DNA of 64,000 nt from Streptomyces sp. Q6 (GCF_036967205.1 NZ_CP146022.1:1178001-1242000); one strand, 5' to 3'. Counted from the stretch's first letter, positions 45,372-54,217 are shown. Notes: generated by a model not told the origin, from the letters alone. A program made the numbers and translations.

Positions 45372-45755
45372 TCAGCGCACCAGCAGGTCGAGCAGACGCT
45401 CCGCCTCGGCGGCCGGATCGGCGGTCAGACCGGTGTGCACGGGCCCCGGCTGCACCACGGTCGAGCGCGGCGCGACGAGCCACCTGTAACGCCGCCCGGC
45501 ATCATCCGCACCGGCCTGACCTGCGGCTTCTCCCCCGGCACAGTGCCGCTCGACGGCGCCGAGCAGCGCGCGCACCCCGGCCACGTCGGCCTCGGGGTCG
45601 AGCGCGCGCAGCCGCGCCTCGTCGAGGTGGGTGAGCGCGGCGACGTAGGACCTGGCGCGGCAGTAGACGACCACGCCGGCATTCATCTGCTCGCCGCGCT
45701 CCACGCGCGGCACCACGCGCAGCAGCGCGTACTCGAAGACGTCGCGCTCGCTCAT
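45372..45755 (-). CDS. DUF3037 protein paired with HipA-like kinase
   Basis: The 127-residue protein has the DUF3037 pattern: FEYALLRVVPRVERGEQMNAGVVVYCRARS at the N-terminus and RYRWLVAPRSTVVQPGPVHTG near the end. The family has no established function. Its ATG overlaps the stop of the HipA-like gene as ATGA, so the two are translationally coupled and probably made together. Conserved pairing of the two families suggests that they work as one unit, for example as kinase and partner or substrate. Confidence 0.83.
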   Translation of the reverse strand: MSERDVFEYALLRVVPRVERGEQMNAGVVVYCRARSYVAALTHLDEARLRALDPEADVAGVRALLGAVERHCAGGEAAGQAGADDAGRRYRWLVAPRSTVVQPGPVHTGLTADPAAEAERLLDLLVR

Positions 45756-46561
45756 CGGCCCGCTCCCTGGATCCAGCCCGGCGCGCGCCGGTTCGGGGTC
45801 GCGTCGCGCTCCGGCAGCGTGACGCGCTCATGAATGGTGGCGGCGCGTTCGAGCAGCGTGTCGGCGTACGCGCGGCGCACCGCGTCCGGGTCGTCGAACC
45901 CGGGCTCGTCGACGAGCCACACGTCGGGCACGTCGGCGGCCGCCTCGGCGAGCAGCTCCGGGGTCACGCGCGGGGCGAGCTCGGCGGCAGCCGCGGCGAT
46001 GTCGGGCCCGTACGGGGCGAGGGCGTGGTCGGTGGCGTCGTACGCCTTGCCCGCCCAGGCAGGGGCACCGCGCCAGTTGTGGTGCCAGATCATGGAGGCA
46101 CCGTGGTCGATGAGCCACAGCTCGCCGTGCCAGACCAGCATGTTGGGGTTGCGCCAGGACCGGTCGACGTTGTTGATCAGCGCGTCGAACCAGACGATCC
46201 GGCCCGCCTCCAGCGGATCGACGGTGTACGCGAGCGGGTCGAAGCCGAGGGCGCGCGGCAGGAACCGCGTCCCGAGGTTGGTGCCGCCGCTCGCCTTGAG
46301 CAGTTCCTGGACCTCCGGGTCGGGTTCGCCGAGGCCGATGACCGGGTCGAGGTCGAGGGCGACGAGGTCCGGCACGCGCAACCCGAGGCGCCGGGCGAGC
46401 CGCCCGCAGATCACCTCGGCGACGAGCGTCTTGCGGCCCTGTCCGGCGCCGGTGAACTTCATGACGTACGAGGTGAGATCGTCGGCCTCGACCAGGCCGG
46501 GCAGCGATCCGCCCTCCCTCATTGGGGTGACATAACGGGTCGCCGTGACTTCGGTGAGCAT
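45752..46561 (-). CDS. HipA-family protein kinase
   Basis: The 269-residue protein matches the stand-alone HipA-like kinase family. Visible kinase elements are the ATP-lysine at about K35 in SYVMKF, the catalytic loop FDALINNVDRSWRNPN (Asp126, Asn131, Asn140 region) and the metal-binding IDHG with Asp152. Classical HipA phosphorylates glutamyl-tRNA synthetase and is held by HipB. There is no HipB-like gene here; instead a DUF3037 gene follows with a four-base overlap. The target is unknown. No ribosome site is visible, so the mRNA may be leaderless. Confidence 0.85.
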   Translation of the reverse strand: MLTEVTATRYVTPMREGGSLPGLVEADDLTSYVMKFTGAGQGRKTLVAEVICGRLARRLGLRVPDLVALDLDPVIGLGEPDPEVQELLKASGGTNLGTRFLPRALGFDPLAYTVDPLEAGRIVWFDALINNVDRSWRNPNMLVWHGELWLIDHGASMIWHHNWRGAPAWAGKAYDATDHALAPYGPDIAAAAAELAPRVTPELLAEAAADVPDVWLVDEPGFDDPDAVRRAYADTLLERAATIHERVTLPERDATPNRRAPGWIQGAGR

Positions 46562-46671
46562 GGGCCCAGGTTATGAGATCGCAGAGTTGTTGAACGTCAC
46601 CGGATCACGGCACGTACGTAGAAGAAGCCCCCCACGGATCCAGGCACGGCCCATCGAAGGGAACGCACAGC

Positions 46672-47130
46672 ATGACTGCTTCACAGGAGACCGCACCGCT
46701 CGGCCCCACGCCGTCCCGGCGCAGCGTCGTCGCGGCGGTCGGCGCCGTCGGGATCGCCGCGGCGCTCACCGCGTGCGGCAGCGGATCGGACGACGACACG
46801 TCGACGCCCGCGGGCGACGCTTCGTCGGGCGGCGGCGAGAAGGGACAGGAGCTCGCCAAGACCGCGGACATCCCGGAGGGCGGCGGAAAGATCTTCGCCG
46901 ACGCGGGGGTCGTGGTCACGCAGCCGACGAAGGGGCAGTTCAAGGGCTTCACCAACATCTGCACGCACAAGCAGTGCCCGGTGACCAAGGTCGAGGACGG
47001 CACCATCAACTGCCCCTGTCACGGCAGCAAGTTCTCGATCGAGGACGGCAGCGTGAAGCACGGGCCGGCCACCCAGGGACTGGGCGAGAAGAAGATCACG
47101 ACGAGCGGCGACTCGATCAGCCTCGCCTAG
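46672..47130 (+). CDS. Rieske [2Fe-2S] lipoprotein
   Basis: The 152-residue protein has a twin-arginine signal (SRRSVVAAVG) ending in a lipobox with Cys35, then an acidic Ser/Gly linker and a small Rieske domain. Cluster ligands are in CTHKQC (C97, H99) and CPCHG (C114, H117), with C102 and C116 placed for the usual disulfide. It is too small to be the cytochrome bc1 subunit and probably serves as a surface electron carrier with unknown partner. AAGGGA precedes the ATG. It overlaps the convergent isochorismatase gene by 14 bases. Confidence 0.88.
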   Translation: MTASQETAPLGPTPSRRSVVAAVGAVGIAAALTACGSGSDDDTSTPAGDASSGGGEKGQELAKTADIPEGGGKIFADAGVVVTQPTKGQFKGFTNICTHKQCPVTKVEDGTINCPCHGSKFSIEDGSVKHGPATQGLGEKKITTSGDSISLA

Positions 47131-47773
47131 CCGCCGTCCGACGCGGCCGCTTCCACGCGGCCAGGACGTCCTGCGTCGTCGTGATCGTGGCGACCAGGGC
47201 GAGCGTGTTGCGGATCATCGCCGGGGTGTAGTCGGAGGGCACCCCGGCGATCGCGTCCCGCGGGACGGCGACGGTGTACCCCAGGTTCACGGCGTCGAAC
47301 ACCGCGTTCGGGATGGCCACGTTGGCGGAGACGCCGGTGACGAGCAGCGTGCGGCACCCGAGGTTGCGCAGCAGCGGGTCGACGTCGGTGCCCGCGATCG
47401 GGGACAGTCCGTGCAACCGCCGCACGACGAGGTCCTCGTCCGCGACCTCGATCGGCGGCGCGATCCGGACCGCCTTCGATCCGGACAACTGCTGTACGGG
47501 GAGGCGCTCGGCGGCACGGAAGAGGCGGCCGTTGCGATTGGCACCGCGTCCGTCGGGGCGGCGTTCGGCGACGGCGTGCATCACCTGCACCCCGCTCTCG
47601 TGGGCGGCGGTGACGAGCCGGGCCACCTGGGCGAGGGCACCCGACGACCGCGCCTCCTTGGCGAGTTCGGGGAGCGCGCTGTCGGTGCCGACGACGCCCT
47701 GCTGGCACTCGACGGTCAGCAGCACCGTGCGCGCCGGGTCGAGCAGCTCGGCCAGTTCCTCGTGCGACGGCAT
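47117..47773 (-). CDS. Isochorismatase-family protein lacking the catalytic triad
   Basis: The 218-residue protein has the cysteine hydrolase fold. All three catalytic positions are changed: the usual Asp is Glu in LLTVECQQG, the usual Lys is Arg in DLVVRRLHG, and the usual Cys is Ala in VTGVSANVAIP. The fold-defining cis-peptide region and the rest of the core are normal. It may bind a ligand without hydrolysing it, or use another mechanism. The ATG at 47773 is preceded by AGGGGG. Confidence 0.82.
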   Translation of the reverse strand: MPSHEELAELLDPARTVLLTVECQQGVVGTDSALPELAKEARSSGALAQVARLVTAAHESGVQVMHAVAERRPDGRGANRNGRLFRAAERLPVQQLSGSKAVRIAPPIEVADEDLVVRRLHGLSPIAGTDVDPLLRNLGCRTLLVTGVSANVAIPNAVFDAVNLGYTVAVPRDAIAGVPSDYTPAMIRNTLALVATITTTQDVLAAWKRPRRTAARRG

Positions 47774-47893
47774 GACTCCCCCTGGGTGTCCGCGACTTCG
47801 GGGTGCTGGACACTAGCCACCATTGCGCGCGGACGGAAGAGGCCGCATGCTGCCTTTCTGACGCATCGTCACATCACGTACGAGGGAGCGCAC

Positions 47894-48361
47894 ATGGCCG
47901 ACAGCCAGCGCCGGGGCCGGAAGATCATGATGTCGCCGCAGGAGCTGGACGCGTTCCTGGCCGAGCAACGCACCTGCCGCGTCGCCACGGTGTCACCGGA
48001 CGGCACGCCGCACGTCACGCCGCTGTGGTTCCTGTGGGACGGGGAGTCACTGTGGCTCTACTCCCTCACCCGCAGCCGCCGCCTGGCCGACCTGCGGGCC
48101 GACGGGCGGGTGGCGGTGGTGGTCGACGCGGGCGAGGAGTACGGGGAGCTGCGCGGTGTCGAGCTGACCGGGCGCGTGGAGTTCGTCGGGGAGTCCCCGC
48201 GCACGGGCGCGCCGTGCCCCGAACTCGACGGCCCCGAGAAGCAGTTCGCGCGGAAGAACTTCGGGATGTCCGAGATGGTGTACGACGGCCGGCACGCGTG
48301 GGCGCGGCTGACGCCGGACAAGATCGCGTCGTGGGACTTCAGGAAGCTCGCGGGGCTGTAG
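47894..48361 (+). CDS. Flavin/F420-binding split-barrel protein (PPOX class)
   Basis: The 155-residue protein has the pyridoxamine-phosphate-oxidase-like split barrel: FLAEQRTCRVATVSPDGTPHVTPLWFLWDG begins near residue 20, followed by SLTRSRRLADLRADGRVAVVVD. Actinobacterial members of this length often use F420 to reduce quinones, biliverdin or other substrates. A start at ATG 47894 with GGGAG upstream fits; the frame is open further upstream but not protein-like. Monocistronic. Confidence 0.85.
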   Translation: MADSQRRGRKIMMSPQELDAFLAEQRTCRVATVSPDGTPHVTPLWFLWDGESLWLYSLTRSRRLADLRADGRVAVVVDAGEEYGELRGVELTGRVEFVGESPRTGAPCPELDGPEKQFARKNFGMSEMVYDGRHAWARLTPDKIASWDFRKLAGL

Positions 48362-48399
48362 GTCGGCGTCGAGCCCCGAAAGCGGACCCGAGGAAGGTC

Positions 48400-49320
48400 T
48401 CAGGCGGGCCCCGCCACCCGCCCCAGGTCCGCCCCCACCTTCTGCAACGCCTCGACCGCGGCCCTGATCGACGGCCGCCGGTCGGCGTCCGCGCGCCAGA
48501 CGACGTACACATGCCGCCGCACCTGCTGCCGGACGGGGACGGTCACCACACCTTCCGGCACCGGGTCGCGGCCGAGCAGCGGCGCCACGCACACGCCCAG
48601 TCCGGCCGCCACCAGGCCGAGTTGGGTGTGGGTCTCGGCGGCACGGTGGCCGACCTGCGGTTCGACGCCCTTGGCACGCAGGGTGAACAGCAGCCACTCG
48701 TGGCAGAACTCGCCCTCGCCCCAGGTGATCCACTCGTCGTCCGCGAAGTCCTCCAGGCCGACCTCGGCGCGACCCGCGAGCGGGTGGCCGACGGACATGG
48801 CGACGTCGGCGGGGTCGTCCATGATGCTCGCCTTGGCCAGGCCGTCGGGCAGCGGCATCGGCTTGTTGTACCAGTCCAGGACCACCGCCAGGTCGAGGTC
48901 GCCGCGCATCACCCCGGCGACGCCGGCCTCCGGCTCCAACTCCTGCGAGCGCACGCGCAGCTGGGGATGCGCGCGGCGCAGCGCGGCCAGCGCTTCGGGG
49001 AACAGTCCGCGCGCGGCCGTCGGGAACGCGGAGAGCCGCAGCTCCCCCACGACCTGCCCGCGCTGGGCCTCCAGGTCGGCCTGGGCCAGCTCGACCTGCG
49101 ACAGGATCCGCGCGGAGTGCTCGGCGAGCAGCCGTCCCGCGTCGGTGAGCCGTACGCCGCGCCCGTGTTTGGCGAGCAGCTGCTGGCCCGCCTCGCGCTC
49201 CAGCTTGGACATCTGCTGCGAGACGGCGGACGTCGTGACGTGCAGCGCCTCGGCGGCGCCGCTGACCGATCCGTACCGGGCGAGCGCGTCGAGGACGCGC
49301 AGCCGCTCCAGATTCAACAT
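48400..49320 (-). CDS. LysR-family regulator
   Basis: The 306-residue protein has an N-terminal winged helix-turn-helix (MLNLERLRVLDALARYGSVSG, ALHVTTSAVSQQMSKLE) and a LysR substrate-binding domain. It is transcribed away from an EamA-family exporter, with a palindromic site between that fits a LysR box. It probably activates the exporter in response to its substrate. TAGTAT seven bases before the ATG suggests a leaderless mRNA. Confidence 0.88.
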   Translation of the reverse strand: MLNLERLRVLDALARYGSVSGAAEALHVTTSAVSQQMSKLEREAGQQLLAKHGRGVRLTDAGRLLAEHSARILSQVELAQADLEAQRGQVVGELRLSAFPTAARGLFPEALAALRRAHPQLRVRSQELEPEAGVAGVMRGDLDLAVVLDWYNKPMPLPDGLAKASIMDDPADVAMSVGHPLAGRAEVGLEDFADDEWITWGEGEFCHEWLLFTLRAKGVEPQVGHRAAETHTQLGLVAAGLGVCVAPLLGRDPVPEGVVTVPVRQQVRRHVYVVWRADADRRPSIRAAVEALQKVGADLGRVAGPA

Positions 49321-49364
49321 GTAAGCGATACTAAGCGATACCGCACAAGAAATCTCGCTTGTGC
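49321..49364. promoter_or_regulatory. Operator region between LysR and EamA genes
   Basis: GCACAAG-N8-CTTGTGC (49343-49364) is a perfect 7-bp inverted repeat with the T-N11-A geometry of LysR sites. Next to it, TAAGCGATAC occurs twice in direct tandem (49322-49331 and 49332-49341), overlapping the likely -10 of the LysR gene. Confidence 0.6.
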
Positions 49365-49394
49365 TACGAGGAGGGCGGGCCGCACGCTGACCCC

Positions 49395-50372
49395 ATGAGC
49401 ACCGTCATCGCGCCCCGCGGCAGCACACCGACCCCCACCGACACCACGACCGGCACACTCCCCCGCCGCACGCTCGACTGGCGGCTGCGCTTCGGCGTGC
49501 TCGCCCTCATCTGGGGCTTCAGCTTTCTGCTCATCAAGGTGGGCACGGACGGCTACGCGCCGCTCCAGGTGACGTTCGGGCGGCTGCTGTTCGGCACGAT
49601 GGTGGTCGCGGCGGCGATGGCCGTGAAGCGCGAGCGCCTCCCGCGCGGAGCCCGCACCTGGGGGCACCTGACGGTCGCGGCACTGCTGCTCAACGCCCTC
49701 CCGTTCTCGCTGTTCGCCTTCGCCGAGGAGTCGATCCCCTCGACGCTGGCCGGCATCTGCAACGCGACCTCCCCGCTGTGGGGCATGGCGCTCTCCCTGG
49801 TCGCCCTCTCGGAGGACCGGCCGACCCGGCGCAGGGTCGCGGGTCTGGGCCTCGGCTTCCTGGGTGTCCTGACGGTCCTGGGCGTCTGGCAGGGCTTCCA
49901 CGGACTGGACGTGACGGGCACGGCGCTGGCTCTGCTCGCCTCGTTCTGCTACCCGGTCGGCTGGATCTACGTCCGGCGCACGCTGGCGGGCACCGGCAAC
50001 GCGCACCTGTCGATGATCGGCGCCCAGCTCCTGCTCGCGACGGCCCAACTGGCCTTCGTCACACCGCTGTTCACGCCCTGGCCGCACCACTTCGCCGCCG
50101 TCCCGCTGCTGGCGATCGCCGCCCTGGGCACGCTCGGCACCGGCCTGGCGTTCCTCATCCAGTACGGACTGGTGGCCGAGGTCGGTCCGACGACGGCGCA
50201 GATGGTCACGTACTTCGTCCCGGTCATCGCGACCGGCGCGGGCGTCGCCGTGCTCGGTGAGTCGCTGAGCTGGTCGACACCGATCGGCGCGGTGATCATC
50301 CTGGCGGGCGCGGCGCTCACCCAGTCCCGGCCGCGCGCCCGCAGGACCTCGGGAACGGCACCTCAGGCGTAG
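49395..50372 (+). CDS. EamA/DMT-family transporter
   Basis: The 325-residue protein has ten predicted membrane segments in two EamA repeats, the first beginning ALIWGFSFLLIKVG after a 35-residue Thr/Pro-rich tail. It should export a metabolite or amino acid. The divergent LysR gene and shared palindrome indicate regulated expression. Its stop overlaps the end of the convergent MocR gene by ten bases. Confidence 0.85.
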   Translation: MSTVIAPRGSTPTPTDTTTGTLPRRTLDWRLRFGVLALIWGFSFLLIKVGTDGYAPLQVTFGRLLFGTMVVAAAMAVKRERLPRGARTWGHLTVAALLLNALPFSLFAFAEESIPSTLAGICNATSPLWGMALSLVALSEDRPTRRRVAGLGLGFLGVLTVLGVWQGFHGLDVTGTALALLASFCYPVGWIYVRRTLAGTGNAHLSMIGAQLLLATAQLAFVTPLFTPWPHHFAAVPLLAIAALGTLGTGLAFLIQYGLVAEVGPTTAQMVTYFVPVIATGAGVAVLGESLSWSTPIGAVIILAGAALTQSRPRARRTSGTAPQA

Positions 50373-51693
50373 TGCCGCACCGGCGCCGGGCCGGTGGCGG
50401 ACGCGACGGCGTCGGCCACCGGCCCGATGTCGTCCATCCCCAGACGTGACACGGTGACGCGCACACCGGGCCCCGCGTTCATCCGGAACCGGGCCCCCGG
50501 CGCGACCGCCCACCCCGCGTGCAGCAGCCGCGCCACCGCGCCGGTCTCGTCCGGCACCGGGATCCACACGTTCATACCGCTGCGCCCGTGCGCCTCGACG
50601 CCCCGCTCGGCCAGCGCCGCGACAAGGGCGTCGCGCCGCTTCCCGTACGAGGCCGCGACCGCCGGGGCGTGCACGGCGCCGCTCGCCCACAGCCCGGCGA
50701 CCGCCCGCTGCACGATGCGGCTGATCCAGCCGGGCCCGAGCCGCTGCCGGCCGCGCACCCGGTCGACGGTGTCGGCGTCGCCGGTGAGCACGGCGAGCCG
50801 CAGATCGGGCCCGTACGCCTTGGCCACGGAGCGCACGAACGCCCAGTGCCGCGTGACCCCGCCCAGCGGACACAGCGGCAGATCGACGATGCCGTGCCCG
50901 TGGTCGTCCTCGACGAGCAGGACGTCCGGGTGCGCGGCGAGGACCGTGCGCAGGGCCTTCGCCCGTGCCGCGCTCACCGCGGCGCCGGTCGGGTTCTGCG
51001 CCCGGTCGGTCACCACCAGCGCCCGCGCCCCTCGCGCAGCGCCCGCTCCACGTCGTCCGGCAGCGGCCCGTCGTCGTCCACGCCGACCGGCACGAGCCGC
51101 AGGCCGAGCGCGGGCACGAGGTCGAGCATGCTGCCCCACCCCGGGTCCTCGACGGCGACCGCGTCGCCCGCCTTGAGATGCACCGCGAGCACCCGCTCGA
51201 TCGCGTCGAGCGATCCGGACGCCACGGCGACCGGCCCCGCGGGCACCCCGTCGGCGTCGAACCCGGCCCGCGCGCGGCGCACCAGCTCCGGCTCCAGGGA
51301 GTCGTGCCCGTACAGCACCGGCTCCCGGTCGGCGACGGTCGCGGCGGCCGTGAACGCCTCCACGAGCGAGGGCAGCAGCGCGATGTCGGGGTTCCCGTCG
51401 GACACGTCCCGTACGCCCGGCGGGACATCCACCCGGATGTGCTCGCGCGCCGTCGTCGCCGGTTTCGGACGGACGCGACTGCCGCGCCGCCCGGCCGTCT
51501 CGATGACCCCGCGCTCCCGCAGGGTCCGGTACGCGGCCGCGACAGTGTTGGGATTCACCCCCAGGCGCTCGGCCAACTCCCGCATCGGCGGCAGCAGTTG
51601 TCCCGGCTCCAGGCCACCGTCGGCCACCGCACGCTCGACGCTCGCGGAAATCTCTGCTGCGCGACGCCCATTGATCGGATACTCTCCTAGCAC
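50363..51693 (-). CDS. MocR-type regulator (GntR domain fused to aminotransferase), apparent frameshift
   Basis: The N-terminus is a GntR winged helix (MRELAERLGVNPNTVAAAYRTL). The rest is a fold type I aminotransferase-like domain with VEDPGWGSMLDL, RAQNPTGAA and the PLP lysine in SVAKAYGPDLRLAV. One base missing in the four-C run 51028-51031 splits it; corrected, it has about 443 residues. MocR proteins usually sense PLP or PLP-bound amines and often control PLP or transport genes. It is divergent from two flavin split-barrel genes. Confidence 0.85.
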
Positions 51694-51730
51694 AAAGCAG
51701 AGTTTGCACTAATACAATGGAGTTCGCAAC

Positions 51731-52441
51731 ATGAGTGTCGCCCCGGAGCCGACGACCACCGCCGCCGAAGCCGCGCCGACGAGCGGCAGCACCTCGTACG
51801 CGCCCACCGAGCGCACGGTGCCGACCCGCTCCAAGGAACGCGCCGCGTACGACAAGGACCTGGTGCACGCGATACTCGACGAGGCGTACGTCTGCCATCT
51901 CGGGTTCGTGCGCGACGGCGCCCCGGTCGTGCTGCCGACGCTGTACGGGCGGGTGGGCGAGCGGCTCTACGTGCACGGCTCGACGGGCTCGCGGCCGCTG
52001 CGGATGGCCGGGCAGCGGGACCCGGGCCTCGCGGTCTGCCTCACGGTGACGCACGTGGACGGCCTGGTCCTCGCCCGGTCGGCGTTCCACCACTCCATCA
52101 ACTACCGCTCCGTCGTGATCCACGGGACGGCGCACCAGGTCACCGACCCGCAGGAGAAGCGGCTCGCCCTGGACGCGCTGGTCGACCACGTGGTGCCGGG
52201 CCGGTCCGCCGACTCCCGGCCCGCCAACGCGAAGGAGCTCGCGGCGACGGCCGTGCTCAGCCTCGACCTCGCGGAGGTCTCGGCGAAGCTGCGCACCGGC
52301 GGCGTGAACGACGAGCCCGAGGACCTCGACCTGCCGCACTGGGCCGGTGTGGTCCCGCTCCAGCGCGGCCACGGCCCGCTGATCCCGGACGCCGACCTGG
52401 CCGACGGCATCGAGGTCCCCGCCTACCTGCGGAACCTGTGA
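51731..52441 (+). CDS. Flavin-binding split-barrel protein (NimA-like)
   Basis: The 236-residue protein has a pyridoxamine-phosphate-oxidase-like fold: VHAILDEAYVCHLGFVRDGAPVVLPTLYGR begins near residue 45, with the GSTGSRPLR phosphate-binding part. Related proteins include nitroimidazole reductases and flavin-binding proteins. GGAG lies nine bases before the ATG. Its TGA shares a base with the ATG of the next gene (TGATG), so they are coupled. The divergent MocR gene probably regulates both. Confidence 0.83.
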   Translation: MSVAPEPTTTAAEAAPTSGSTSYAPTERTVPTRSKERAAYDKDLVHAILDEAYVCHLGFVRDGAPVVLPTLYGRVGERLYVHGSTGSRPLRMAGQRDPGLAVCLTVTHVDGLVLARSAFHHSINYRSVVIHGTAHQVTDPQEKRLALDALVDHVVPGRSADSRPANAKELAATAVLSLDLAEVSAKLRTGGVNDEPEDLDLPHWAGVVPLQRGHGPLIPDADLADGIEVPAYLRNL

Positions 52442-53145
52442 TGCTGATCCACCCCTGGGACGCCGCGCGCGACGCCGCCGAGTGGCAACAGTGGCTCGCC
52501 GCGCACGACTTCGGGCAGCTCGCGGTGAACGGCCTGCCGGGCGAGCCGCCCTTCGTCCAGCCCCTGCACTTCGCGTACGACCCGTCGGCGGGCGGCGGCC
52601 CCGGGGCGGATGCCGGGTCCGCTCCCAGGTCGGGGTCCGATCCCGGCTCCGGCTCCGGTCTCGGCGAGGTCGTCGCGCACCTGGCCCGCCCCAACCCGCT
52701 GTGGCCCGCGCTCGCCGCGAACCCCGAGGTCCTGCTCAGCGTCGTCGACGACTACGCGTTCGTGCCGGGCCCCTGGCAGGCGCCGCCCGGCATCCCTGCC
52801 GAGCACGGGACGCCGACCAGCGTCTACGCCGCGGTCCAACTCCGGTGCACCGCCCAGGTGGTGGACGACCCGGAGCTGAAGGCCGAGCTCCTGAACCGCC
52901 AGGTCCGCCACTTCCAGGAGCCGGGCGTCTCGGCCCAGGCCGCCCCCGGCGAAGCCCCGTACGGCCGCCTGCTCCCGGGCATCCGCGTCCTGCGCCTCCA
53001 GGTGACCGACGTACGGGCCAAGTTCAAGTACGCGGGCCACAAGCCGGACGAGGTCCAGGACCGCATCGCGCAGGGTCTCGCCGAGCGCGGTGACCCGCGC
53101 GACGCCGGCGCCCTGGCGATGCAGCGGCGGCGCCGGACCGCATAG
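52441..53145 (+). CDS. PaiB-family FMN-binding protein
   Basis: The 234-residue protein matches the PaiB family (FMN-binding negative transcriptional regulator), with QLAVNGLPGEPPFVQPLHF, HLARPNPLW and the RLQVTDVRAKFKYAGHKP segment near the end. A Gly/Ser/Pro-rich insertion of about 20 residues around positions 51-72 is unusual for the family and may be a flexible loop. The ATG overlaps the upstream stop. A strong hairpin follows the gene. It probably binds FMN or a related cofactor; a DNA-binding role is unproven. Confidence 0.83.
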   Translation: MLIHPWDAARDAAEWQQWLAAHDFGQLAVNGLPGEPPFVQPLHFAYDPSAGGGPGADAGSAPRSGSDPGSGSGLGEVVAHLARPNPLWPALAANPEVLLSVVDDYAFVPGPWQAPPGIPAEHGTPTSVYAAVQLRCTAQVVDDPELKAELLNRQVRHFQEPGVSAQAAPGEAPYGRLLPGIRVLRLQVTDVRAKFKYAGHKPDEVQDRIAQGLAERGDPRDAGALAMQRRRRTA

Positions 53146-53178
53146 CACCGGCCGTCACCCTCCCGGCTGCCCCACGAC

Positions 53179-53208
53179 GCCCTGCCGTCCTTCGGAGGAC
53201 GGCGGGGC
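53179..53208. terminator. Strong bidirectional terminator
   Basis: GCCCTGCCGTCCT and AGGACGGCGGGGC form a 13-bp stem (one G-U pair) around a 4-base loop. It lies between the convergent PaiB and EamA genes and can stop both transcripts. Confidence 0.75.
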
Positions 53209-53228
53209 GGGTGACGACGGCCGGCGGG

Positions 53229-54217
53229 TCAGCCGGTGGACCGGGCCTCCGCCACGGCGAGGCCCGCCACCGCGGCCAGCATCAGGAGCGTGCCCACCAC
53301 GGTCGCCACCGTGAGCCGCTCGCCCAGCAGCGTGACGGCGATGGCGGCCGCGCCGACCGGTTCGAGCAGCATGATCACGGACACGGTGGCGGAGCGCACG
53401 ACAGCCGCGCCCGCGAAGTACAGGGCGTAGGCGAGGGCGGTCGGCACGGACGTGACGTACACGAGCAGCGTCAGCGTCTCCAGGACCTGGTCCGTGTGGG
53501 CCACCAGCCCCTCCGCCGCTCCGAACGGCAACAGCGCGAGGGAGGCGACCGCGAACGTGCCCACGGTCGTGCCGAGTCGGTCGCCGGACCGCCCGTGACG
53601 CCCGAACCAGCGGGTGAGCAGGGTCATCACGGCGTATCCGGCCGCGGACACGGCGGCCCACGCGATCCCCACCGGCTCGACGGTCGCGCCTCCGCCGCCG
53701 AGGACGAGCACGGCGAGCCCGGCGAGCGCGCCGCCGACGGCGACCAGGCCGCCGGCACCGAGCCGCTCCCCATCAGGAACCGGGCGCCGACCGCGATGAG
53801 GACCGGTCCCGCGCCCAGCGTGACCACGGTGGCGACAGCGAGCCCGGTCGCGCCGACCGCGGCGAAGTAAGCGGTCTGGAACACGGCGAGCGCGAGCCCG
53901 AGCACGCTCAGCCGAACGGCCGCGCGCCCCCGGTTCCCCGTCCCGCGGTCCGGGGTGACCTGGGGTGCCGCGGTGAACGGACGCCGCAGAAGCCGCGCCA
54001 CGAGAAGGAGCACGAGCCCGCCCGCGCACCGCCAGAACGACAGGGCGGCGGGCCCGAGGTCGCTCACGCGGAACACCAGCGAGGCGGCGGCGCCCGCGGT
54101 GCCCCAGGCGAGACCGGCGACGATCAGGTACGACAGGCCGCGCGCGACGGGCAGTTCGGGCGCGGCGGGAAGAGTGACAGCGGGCACGGCGGAGCCGGCC
54201 GAGACAGCATTCGACAC
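53229..54217 (-). CDS. EamA/DMT-family transporter with long structured leader, apparent frameshift
   Basis: This is a ten-segment exporter. The N-terminal frame ([23 protein letters not shown]) and the C-terminal frame ([20 protein letters not shown]) join if one base is added to the four-C run at 53768-53771, giving about 329 residues. The GTG at 54217 has GGAG seven bases upstream. A GTG at 54313 is possible but lacks good spacing. A 220-base leader with a 13-codon frame and several hairpins precedes it, suggesting control by attenuation. Substrate unknown. Confidence 0.8.

Noticed and set aside
45752-46561. Classical HipBA toxin-antitoxin
   Set aside because: There is no HipB-type helix-turn-helix gene next to the kinase and the protein is far shorter than E. 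coli HipA.
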